From an uncultured Prevotellaceae bacterium (GTDB lineage Bacteria > Bacteroidota > Bacteroidia > Bacteroidales > Bacteroidaceae): a stretch of 10,129 nt of DNA. The DNA lies in contig CALAEY010000028.1 in NCBI GenBank assembly GCA_937891085.1, positions 1-10,129 on the forward strand. Reading direction: 5' to 3'. Below the pieces are notes generated by a model. That model was not told the DNA's origin and searched no databases. It was given only the letters and a program-made list of their open reading frames with translations. The position numbers were made by a program, and so were the translations under genes. Below, piece after piece: positions 4,752 to 10,129 of this stretch (the stretch's first letter is position 1; each line of letters begins with the position of its first letter).

Positions 4752-6004
4752 AAGTGCTATTAGTAAATACCTCAGAACGTACGGGCGGTGCAGCCGTGGC
4801 ATGCAAGCGCCTGATGGAAGCCCTTGGCAAACAGGGCGTTGAGGCTCGGATGCTGGTGCGCGATAAGCAGAGCAACTCCCCCGAAGTGACGGGTTTAGGC
4901 TTAGGCAAATGGGCACTGCTTTGGAAATTCGTCTGGGAACGCATCGTGATCTGGAAAGCCAATCACTTCAAGAAGAACAACCTTTTCAGCGTAGACATTG
5001 CCAATACGGGAACTGACATCACGAAATATCCCGCCTTTCAAGAAGCGGACATCATACACCTGCACTGGATAAACCAAGGCATGCTCTCACTGAAAAACTT
5101 GGAGCGCATCTTCAGCAGTGGGAAGCCTGTGGTGTGGACCATGCACGACCTTTGGCCTGCTATGGGCATCTGCCACCATCCACGCGAATGCGCTCATTAT
5201 GAGACACATTGCCACAACTGTCCCTTGCTGCTCTATCATGGCAGTAAGCACGACCTTTCTTATCGCACGTTTGAGAAAAAACTGAAACTGATGCAAGGGA
5301 AGAAGGTCACCTTCGTGGCATGCAGCGAGTGGCTGCAAGGCATGGCATCCAAGAGCGCCCTACTGCAAGGACAGCACATCACCTGCATCCCTAATCCGCT
5401 GGATCTGAGCATCTTCAAGCCGAAGGACCGTCAAGGTGCCCGTGCCCGTCTTTCCCTACCTGCAGACAAGAAACTGCTCCTCTTCGGAGCCGTGAAAGCC
5501 ACCGACAAACGGAAGGGCATCGACTATCTCATCAAAGCCTGCAGGTTGCTGGTGAAGCAAGACCCTGCTTTGAAGGAGCAGGTTGGCATCGTGAGCTTCG
5601 GCATGATGTCTGAAGGGCTGCGCAGAGTGCTGCCTTTCGAGGTCTATCCGCAAGGCTATGTCACTGATGACGACACACTAACTGATATTTACAGTGCCGT
5701 GAATGCCTACGTCACCCCTTCATTGGAAGAAAACCTGCCAAATACCATTATGGAAGCGATGGCCTGCGGAACGCCCTGCATAGGTTTCCGCATTGGCGGC
5801 ATCCCAGAGATGATAGACCATCAAATGAACGGCTATGTAGCTGAATATAAGTCGGCTGACGACCTTGCTGAAGGCATCCGCTGGATAATCAACCACAAGA
5901 ACATCCCAGAACTGCGCCAGCAAGCCGTGCAGAAAGTACAACGCTGCTATGAAGAAGGCGTAGTGGTGCAGCAATTCATCCAACTCTATCAAAACCTTTT
6001 GTGA
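4748..6004 (+). CDS. GT4 family glycosyltransferase
   Basis: A 418-residue GT-B enzyme. The N-terminal domain begins MKVLLVNTSERTGGAA, with the Gly-rich first loop of GT4 enzymes, and carries MHDLWP at 132-137. The C-terminal domain holds the retaining GT4 donor motif: ENLPNTIMEAMACGTP, with the EX7E pair E328 and E336, followed by GGIPEMI. A cysteine group C142, C148, C155, C158 (CX5C, CX6C, CX2C) right after HDLWP suggests a small zinc site, seen in a subset of Bacteroidetes GT4 enzymes as far as I recall. Known activity of the family: transfer of a sugar from a nucleotide donor with retention of configuration. It overlaps the preceding gene by four bases and abuts the next, so the three are one transcription unit for a surface glycan. 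Confidence 0.9.
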   Translation: MKVLLVNTSERTGGAAVACKRLMEALGKQGVEARMLVRDKQSNSPEVTGLGLGKWALLWKFVWERIVIWKANHFKKNNLFSVDIANTGTDITKYPAFQEADIIHLHWINQGMLSLKNLERIFSSGKPVVWTMHDLWPAMGICHHPRECAHYETHCHNCPLLLYHGSKHDLSYRTFEKKLKLMQGKKVTFVACSEWLQGMASKSALLQGQHITCIPNPLDLSIFKPKDRQGARARLSLPADKKLLLFGAVKATDKRKGIDYLIKACRLLVKQDPALKEQVGIVSFGMMSEGLRRVLPFEVYPQGYVTDDDTLTDIYSAVNAYVTPSLEENLPNTIMEAMACGTPCIGFRIGGIPEMIDHQMNGYVAEYKSADDLAEGIRWIINHKNIPELRQQAVQKVQRCYEEGVVVQQFIQLYQNLL

Positions 6005-6006
6005 CT

Positions 6007-6756
6007 ATGCACTACCACTATACCCCGACATTCAGCATCATCACGGTAACCTACAACGCTGCCGAGACTCTGGAAGCCACCATCCAGAGCGTGATTTCGC
6101 AGACCTACCACCATGTGGAATACCTCATTATCGATGGGGCTTCTACAGACGGCACTCTGGCCATTGCACAACGCTACCAGGACCGTATAGCCCACCTGAT
6201 AAGTGAACCAGATCATGGACTTTACGATGCCATGAACAAAGGATTGGCACTGGCTACAGGCGACTATGTCTGCTTTCTGAATGCTGGGGATTGCCTGCAT
6301 GAAGATGATACCTTAGAAAAAATGGTGCATTCGATGCACCAATTAGAAGGGCTCCCCGATGTGCTTTATGGAGAGACGGAGATAGTGAATAAAGCCGGGC
6401 ACTTCGTACGCATGCGTAGGCTGTCAGCGCCAGAAAAGCTCACCTGGAAGAGTTTCCAGAGCGGTATGCTGGTCTGCCATCAGGCCTTCTTTGCCAAGCG
6501 CGTACTTGCTGAACCTTACGACCTGAAATACCGTTTCTCCTCCGATTTCGATTGGTGCGTCAAGATCATGAAGAAGTCCAAAGTGCTGCACAACACCCAC
6601 CTCACCCTCATCGACTATCTGGAAGAAGGCATGACCACCCGAAACCACAAGGCCTCACTGAAAGAGCGGTTTCATATCATGGTGAAGCACTACGGCCTCA
6701 TCAGCACCGTGCTTCACCACATAGGATTTGTCTTTAGGGCTCTAATAAAGAAGTAA
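6007..6756 (+). CDS. GT2 family glycosyltransferase
   Basis: A 249-residue single-domain GT-A enzyme. Visible motifs are FSIITVTYN (residues 9-17), IIDGASTDGT (41-50), EPDHGLYDAMNKG (67-79) and FLNAGD (90-95), where NAGD takes the place of the usual DxD; this is normal for the WcaA-like group of GT2 enzymes. SSDFDWCVKI further on fits the acceptor/base region. A GTG at 6001 overlaps the upstream stop (GTGA) and would add two residues; ATG 6007 is preferred because GTG starts are rarer. It is the last gene of the operon. Its final 23 bases overlap the end of the sirtuin gene on the other strand. Probable role: addition of a sugar to a surface polysaccharide or LPS chain; substrate unknown. Confidence 0.88.
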   Translation: MHYHYTPTFSIITVTYNAAETLEATIQSVISQTYHHVEYLIIDGASTDGTLAIAQRYQDRIAHLISEPDHGLYDAMNKGLALATGDYVCFLNAGDCLHEDDTLEKMVHSMHQLEGLPDVLYGETEIVNKAGHFVRMRRLSAPEKLTWKSFQSGMLVCHQAFFAKRVLAEPYDLKYRFSSDFDWCVKIMKKSKVLHNTHLTLIDYLEEGMTTRNHKASLKERFHIMVKHYGLISTVLHHIGFVFRALIKK

Positions 6757-7429
6757 GTTCCTTCACTCCCTCAGAGGCCCCCTTCTGTATCACGTGAATC
6801 TTACGCAGGGTATGCGCATCCACAGGCTTTGGATCTATCAGATACACCTCAGCCTCATCGGGCGCATAATAGAGCAGTCCTGCCGCTGGATACACATTCA
6901 GGCTAGTGCCTATCACCACCAAGATATCCGCTTTCTGCACGTAGTTGATGGCCGTTTCTATCTCTGGCACCGACTCTCCGAACCACACGATGAACGGACG
7001 GAGCTGACTGCCATCGCCTGCCTTGTCGCCCATGTGAATCTCCTCACCCTCCTTCAGTTTGCGGATATAGCGAGGGTCGTTCGGACTGCGTGTAGAGCAA
7101 GCCTTCGTCAGTTCGCCATGCAGATGAATCACATGCGTACTGCCCGCACGTTCATGCAGATTGTCCACATTCTGCGTCACTACCGTCACATTGAAATCCT
7201 TCTCCAAAGCAGCCACACCGATATGTCCGGCATTAGGCTTCACATTCTTCAGTTCATTGCGCCGTGCATTGTAGAAATCCAGCACCAACTTCGGATTGCG
7301 GATATAGCCCTCTATGCTGGCCACATCCTGCACATCATACTGCTCCCACATACCACCCGAATCTCTGAACGTGCTGATGCCGCTCTCTGCGCTCATGCCA
7401 GCACCCGTAAGAAAGACTAAATTTTTCAT
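6734..7429 (-). CDS. NAD-dependent protein deacylase, Sir2 family (CobB/SIRT5-like)
   Basis: This 231-residue sirtuin would remove acyl groups from lysines using NAD+. NAD-binding motifs are GAGMSAESGISTFR (residues 9-22) and TQNVDNLHERAG (85-96); the catalytic His is H104 in HLHGEL, followed by WFGE and GTSLNVYPAAG. Y53 and R56 in FYNARR match the Tyr-x-x-Arg pair that SIRT5 and E. coli CobB use to bind succinyl or malonyl groups, so desuccinylase activity is plausible. The four zinc cysteines of classical sirtuins are absent: only C111 lies in that stretch, and the module is short. The start at 7429 (MKNLVFLTGAGMS) is preferred over one ten codons upstream because it begins right at the first beta strand. 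It is divergent from the FKBP operon, with 139 bases between. No clear -7 box is seen on this strand. Confidence 0.92.
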   Translation of the reverse strand: MKNLVFLTGAGMSAESGISTFRDSGGMWEQYDVQDVASIEGYIRNPKLVLDFYNARRNELKNVKPNAGHIGVAALEKDFNVTVVTQNVDNLHERAGSTHVIHLHGELTKACSTRSPNDPRYIRKLKEGEEIHMGDKAGDGSQLRPFIVWFGESVPEIETAINYVQKADILVVIGTSLNVYPAAGLLYYAPDEAEVYLIDPKPVDAHTLRKIHVIQKGASEGVKELTSLLEP

Positions 7430-7533
7430 TGTTTCTATGTTAAAAAGGTGATTATCCACGTGCTAAAGTACAAAGAATTATTGAGAAAAGAAAATTTTAA
7501 TACTTTATGCTACAAACATTCAAATAAAAGCAC

Positions 7534-7541
7534 TAATTTTG
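7534..7541 (+). promoter_or_regulatory. Candidate -7 box (TAATTTTG) for the FKBP operon
   Basis: TAATTTTG fits TAnnTTTG and lies 27 bases before the ATG at 7569, in the AT-rich intergenic gap divergent from the sirtuin gene. The -33 element is not evident. Confidence 0.55.
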
Positions 7542-7568
7542 CAGCTTGAATGAAAACAAAGTAAGATT

Positions 7569-8162
7569 ATGGATAATAAAAGTTACGCCCTGGGTCTGGG
7601 TATCGCCCAGAACCTCATGGGAATGGGAATCAAGAAAGGCGACCTGAATGTGGAAGATTTCGCCAAGGCAATGAGTGATGCTTTTGCCAACAAGCCAGAG
7701 ATGGACTATCGTCAGGCACAGATCATCGCCAGCCAGTATATCGACGAGCTGGACAAGCAGATGACAGACGCTCGCATCAAGGCCAATGAGGAGTATCTGG
7801 CCAACAATAAGGCTATTGATGGTGTAATCACCACTGAAAGCGGTCTGCAGTATCGCATCATCAACCCTGGAGATCCAAACGCCAAGCACGCCACTGCCAC
7901 AGATACAGTGAGCTGCCACTATGAAGGCTGGTTGCTCGACGGTACCATGTTCGACAGTTCTTTACAGCGTGGCATGCCTGCAGAGTTTGGTGTGAATCAG
8001 GTCATCCCTGGATGGACCGAAGCCCTGCAGCTGATGAACCCAGGCGCTAAGTGGCACCTCGTGATCCCTTCAGAACTGGCCTATGGCGCACAGGGAGCAG
8101 GTGGCGTGATTCCTCCCCACAGTGCCCTGATCTTCGATGTGGAATTATTAAAAGTATTATAA
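7569..8162 (+). CDS. Cytoplasmic FKBP-type peptidyl-prolyl isomerase (FklB-like)
   Basis: The 197-residue protein has the two-part FklB/Mip architecture: a helical N-terminal dimerisation domain (about 1-80) and a C-terminal FKBP catalytic domain (about 84-197) that begins with DGVITTESGLQYRII. Active-site residues are in place: Y118, F128, D129, F140, V145, I146, W149 (QVIPGW), Y172 (AYG), I181 and F189. It has no signal peptide, so it should act in the cytoplasm, catalysing cis-trans isomerisation of Xaa-Pro bonds and acting as a chaperone. It is close to the usual length of FklB (about 200 residues). A paralogous lipoprotein gene follows after 18 bases and is probably cotranscribed. The leader carries the -7 box at 7534-7541. 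Confidence 0.92.
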   Translation: MDNKSYALGLGIAQNLMGMGIKKGDLNVEDFAKAMSDAFANKPEMDYRQAQIIASQYIDELDKQMTDARIKANEEYLANNKAIDGVITTESGLQYRIINPGDPNAKHATATDTVSCHYEGWLLDGTMFDSSLQRGMPAEFGVNQVIPGWTEALQLMNPGAKWHLVIPSELAYGAQGAGGVIPPHSALIFDVELLKVL

Positions 8163-8180
8163 GACAAATTTTAAAGCAAA

Positions 8181-9050
8181 ATGAAAAAGTTTACATTTAT
8201 CATGGTTGCAGCCATTGCCATCAGCATGGCATCCTGCACCGCTCAGAGTCCAAAGCCAAGTCTGAAGAACGACATTGACACCCTCTCATACAATTTCGGT
8301 CTGGCTCGCACACAAGGTCTGGAAGACTATCTGCTGAGCCTCGGCGTAGACAGCACTCAGAAAAAGAACTTCATCGAAGGTTTCCTCAAGGGCGCACAGC
8401 AGCTCAGCATGGCTGATCTGGCACACGCAGCAGGCGTTCAGGTGGGTCAGCAGGTAGCTAAGTCATGGGTAGAAGGCCTGAATCAGCAGCTCTTCTCTGC
8501 CGACAGCACCCAGACCATCAACGTGAACGACCTTCTCGCTGGTTTCGTAGCTGGCTACATGGGCAATCCAACTGAGGAACAGCTCACTATGGCTTCTAAC
8601 ATCGTGGATGTGAAGATGAAGCAGCTGCAGGACATCAACAACGAGAAGCTCTATGGTCCTAACCGTGAGGCTGGTGAGAAGTTCCTGGCAGAGAACAAGA
8701 CTAAAGACGGCGTACAGACCACTGCCAGCGGCCTGCAGTACAAAGTCATCAAGGAAGGTAAGGGTGCCATTCCTACCAAGGACGACAAGGTGAAAGTGCT
8801 CTATACTGGTAAGACCGTCGATGGTACAGTGTTCGACAGCACTGACAATCGCAACGGCGAGCCTTCAGTTTTCGGCGTAGGTCAGGTAATCTCTGGTTGG
8901 ACAGAGGCCCTCACCATGATGCCTGTTGGTTCTAAGTGGGAAGTTTACATTCCACAGGAACTCGCTTACGGTGTTAACGGTGCTGGAAGCAGCATCAAGC
9001 CATACTCAGCCCTCATCTTCGAGGTAGAGCTGCTCGGCATCGAGAAATAA
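8181..9050 (+). CDS. FKBP-type peptidyl-prolyl isomerase lipoprotein (Mip/FkpA-like)
   Basis: A 289-residue protein with a lipoprotein signal peptide: Lys at 2-3, a hydrophobic core, and lipobox SMAS-C with the lipidated Cys at position 19. No acidic surface-export signal follows the Cys (TAQSPKPS), so an inner-leaflet, periplasm-facing location is likely. The N-terminal helical dimerisation domain spans roughly residues 30-165 and the FKBP domain roughly 174-289. The catalytic residues are retained (YTG, FDST, FGVGQVISGW, LAYG, SSIKP, LIFEVELL). The role is folding of periplasmic or outer membrane proteins. It shares clear homology with the preceding cytosolic FKBP (DGV-TT-SGLQY and GWTEAL blocks), so the pair arose by duplication and then targeting to different compartments. 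The transcript ends at the terminator 9077-9125. Confidence 0.93.
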   Translation: MKKFTFIMVAAIAISMASCTAQSPKPSLKNDIDTLSYNFGLARTQGLEDYLLSLGVDSTQKKNFIEGFLKGAQQLSMADLAHAAGVQVGQQVAKSWVEGLNQQLFSADSTQTINVNDLLAGFVAGYMGNPTEEQLTMASNIVDVKMKQLQDINNEKLYGPNREAGEKFLAENKTKDGVQTTASGLQYKVIKEGKGAIPTKDDKVKVLYTGKTVDGTVFDSTDNRNGEPSVFGVGQVISGWTEALTMMPVGSKWEVYIPQELAYGVNGAGSSIKPYSALIFEVELLGIEK

Positions 9051-9076
9051 GAAGTTTTACTCCTTGCATATCCCCT

Positions 9077-9125
9077 GACGGATGCACAAAAGTTTACAAA
9101 ACGATGTGTGCATCCGTCTTTTTTT
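9077..9125 (+). terminator. Intrinsic terminator after the FKBP operon
   Basis: GACGGATGCACA (9077-9088) pairs perfectly with TGTGCATCCGTC (9107-9118), a 12-base stem with an 18-base loop, followed by seven T residues (9119-9125). It lies 26 bases after the FKBP stop. Confidence 0.88.
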
Positions 9126-9152
9126 GCTTTTTAGCGAAAAATTATTGACATT

Positions 9153-9186
9153 TTGACGCTGAAATTAAAAATAAACACTATATTTG
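9153..9186 (+). promoter_or_regulatory. Candidate promoter of the Lrp/AsnC gene
   Basis: TATATTTG at 9179-9186 matches TAnnTTTG, with a TTG at 9153-9155 placed 23 bases upstream, at the long end of the spacing known for Bacteroidota promoters. The leader to the ATG at 9228 is about 40 bases. It follows directly on the terminator of the FKBP operon, so the regulator starts a new transcription unit. Confidence 0.6.
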
Positions 9187-9227
9187 CTCTCCGAAATCAA
9201 ATACCGTAGTAATAATACACAGAAAAC

Positions 9228-9692
9228 ATGGAAAAGATTGACAACCTTGACAAGCAAATATTAGAGATCATCTCCCGCAATGCCCGTATTCCGTTTAAGG
9301 ATGTGGCTGCAGAGTGCGGTGTCTCCCGTGCAGCTATCCACCAGCGCGTGCAGCGCCTCATCGACCTTGGCGTCATCATCGGCTCTGGTTATGAAGTAAA
9401 CCCTAAGTCTTTAGGCTACAGGACCTGCACCTACATCGGTCTGAAACTGGAGAAAGGCTCCATGTACAAGTCTGTGGTTGCCGAACTCAAAAAGATCCCA
9501 GAGGTGGTTGAATGCCATTTCACTACTGGTCCTTACACCATGCTTACCAAAGTCTATGCCCGTGACAACGAGCAGCTTATGGACCTGCTGAACAACAAGC
9601 TTCAGGAGATTTCTGGCGTGGTTTCCACAGAGACCCTTATCTCACTGGATCAGAGCATCAAGAAAGAGATACCTATCTGTCAAGAAGACTAA
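9228..9692 (+). CDS. Lrp/AsnC family transcriptional regulator
   Basis: A 154-residue protein with the full-length Lrp/AsnC layout. An N-terminal helix (IDNLDKQILEIISRNAR, residues 4-20) is followed by a helix-turn-helix VAAECGVSRAAIHQRVQRL (26-44). After the linker (GYEVNPKSLGY), the ligand-binding/oligomerisation RAM domain covers about 66-145, with the typical PEVVECHFTTGPYTMLTKVYA block and a final ISLDQSIK. These proteins form dimers to octamers and respond to amino acids or similar small molecules. The effector and the targets cannot be told from sequence; the adjacent DUF4491 gene, 3 bases downstream, is the nearest candidate target or partner. It has its own promoter (9153-9186). Confidence 0.93.
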   Translation: MEKIDNLDKQILEIISRNARIPFKDVAAECGVSRAAIHQRVQRLIDLGVIIGSGYEVNPKSLGYRTCTYIGLKLEKGSMYKSVVAELKKIPEVVECHFTTGPYTMLTKVYARDNEQLMDLLNNKLQEISGVVSTETLISLDQSIKKEIPICQED

Positions 9693-9695
9693 GGC

Positions 9696-10007
9696 ATGGA
9701 TTTCCTCATAGCACACCATTTGGGAGGTCTGATGCTGGGCATTTGCACCTTCCTGATTATCGGAGTTTTCCACCCCATCGTGATAAAAACTGAATACTAT
9801 TTCGGCACAAGCAGTTGGTGGTTCTTCCTGGCATTAGGGGTATTGGGCATCATCGCCTGTCTATGGGTAAGTGATCTTTTCTGGTCCTCACTCCTTGGTG
9901 TGTTTGCTTTTTCCTGTTTTTGGAGCATCCATGAAATCTTCCAGCAAGAAAAGCGTGTACGTAAAGGTTGGTTCCCTAAGAATCCCAAGCGCAAATATAA
10001 GTTTTGA
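9696..10007 (+). CDS. DUF4491 family small membrane protein
   Basis: A 103-residue protein that I recognise as DUF4491, a family found almost only in Bacteroidota. Three hydrophobic segments are visible: about 10-30 (GLMLGICTFLIIGVFHPIVI), 41-58 (WFFLALGVLGIIACLWVS) and 62-78 (FWSSLLGVFAFSCFWS). They are followed by a conserved cytoplasmic-type tail (EIFQQEKRVRKGWFPKNP and basic end). FHP-IVIK-EYYFGT and GWFPKNPKR are the family's hallmark motifs. The ATG lies 3 bases after the Lrp/AsnC stop, so both are on one transcript. Function is unknown. No terminator is obvious before the tRNA. Confidence 0.88.
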   Translation: MDFLIAHHLGGLMLGICTFLIIGVFHPIVIKTEYYFGTSSWWFFLALGVLGIIACLWVSDLFWSSLLGVFAFSCFWSIHEIFQQEKRVRKGWFPKNPKRKYKF

Positions 10008-10016
10008 GCAAAATAC

Positions 10017-10047
10017 TTGTTTTTTTCTCTGAAAAGCACTACTTTTG
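10017..10047 (+). promoter_or_regulatory. Candidate promoter of the tRNA gene
   Basis: TTG at 10017-10019, a 20-base spacer and TACTTTTG at 10040-10047 give the best -33/-7 pair in the window. The tRNA begins 28 bases after the -7 box. Confidence 0.6.
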
Positions 10048-10074
10048 CTCCGCAATTCTCAAACGAGAGGCATC

Positions 10075-10129
10075 GGACTTGTAGCTCAGTTGGTTAGAGC
10101 AACAGACTCATAATCTGGAGGTCGTAGGT
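10075..10129 (+). tRNA. tRNA-Met (CAT anticodon), 3' part outside window
   Basis: The first 55 bases of a tRNA: acceptor strand GGACTTG (10075-10081), TA, D arm GCTC-AGTTGGTTA-GAGC (10083-10099), and an anticodon arm with loop CTCATAA and anticodon CAT at 10109-10111. The variable region and the start of the T arm (GTAGG) follow, and the window ends inside the T arm. The start lacks the C1 mismatch expected for an initiator, so an elongator Met tRNA is the first choice. A CAT anticodon could also belong to the Ile tRNA that is modified to read AUA. Confidence 0.88.

Noticed and set aside
6794..7420. Plus-strand open frame (208 residues) opposite the sirtuin gene
   Set aside because: His/Ile/Leu-rich shadow of a clearly recognisable sirtuin on the other strand.
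10006..10050. 8-base inverted repeat GAGCAAAA/TTTTGCTC before the tRNA
   Set aside because: The arms are short, AT-rich and 29 bases apart, and the right arm is explained by the -7 box; too weak for a terminator or operator call.

Overview
The window looks like chromosomal DNA from a member of the Bacteroidota, most likely order Bacteroidales and plausibly the Prevotella/Bacteroides group. Supporting signs are -7 boxes of the form TAnnTTTG ahead of several genes, weak or absent Shine-Dalgarno sites, and protein families typical of that group: a repeat protein resembling the '5-fold beta-flower' family, an AAA_14/DUF4143 ATPase, DUF4491, and a paired cytosolic and lipoprotein FKBP. No genus can be fixed from the sequence alone.

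Left part (1-3829), accessory-looking and AT-rich. The 3' end of a 17-residue-repeat protein gene enters from the left edge. It is followed by an AAA ATPase with a C-terminal nuclease-like DUF4143 region (426-1772), then a second, complete, secreted copy of the repeat protein (1823-2233). The two copies are about 93% identical over 220 bases. Next comes a gene-free stretch of about 900 bases (2234-3149). It holds a pair of palindromic GCGGAAG elements in opposite orientation, a 22-base tandem repeat that can fold into two mutually exclusive hairpins, and a block of interleaved inverted repeats. A two-gene toxin-antitoxin module (DUF6364-like antitoxin and PIN-domain toxin) with its own promoter and a candidate operator closes this part.

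Middle (3834-6756), a tight three-gene glycosyltransferase operon: GT-A type, GT4, GT2. The genes touch or overlap each other, and the first begins 4 bases after the toxin stop. They probably add sugars to a surface polysaccharide or LPS. No promoter of their own is visible, so they may be read from the toxin-antitoxin promoter.

Right part (6734-10129), housekeeping in character. A sirtuin-type deacylase gene on the minus strand overlaps the end of the last glycosyltransferase tail to tail. Divergent from it is an FKBP operon: a cytosolic FklB-like isomerase followed by a lipoprotein Mip/FkpA-like isomerase, closed by a strong intrinsic terminator. Then come an Lrp/AsnC regulator with a DUF4491 membrane protein 3 bases behind it, and a Met-type tRNA (CAT anticodon) cut by the right edge.

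No complete undescribed system is demonstrable. The best candidates for something new are the structured intergenic repeats at 2280-2990 and the ATPase sitting between two near-identical secreted repeat-protein genes.
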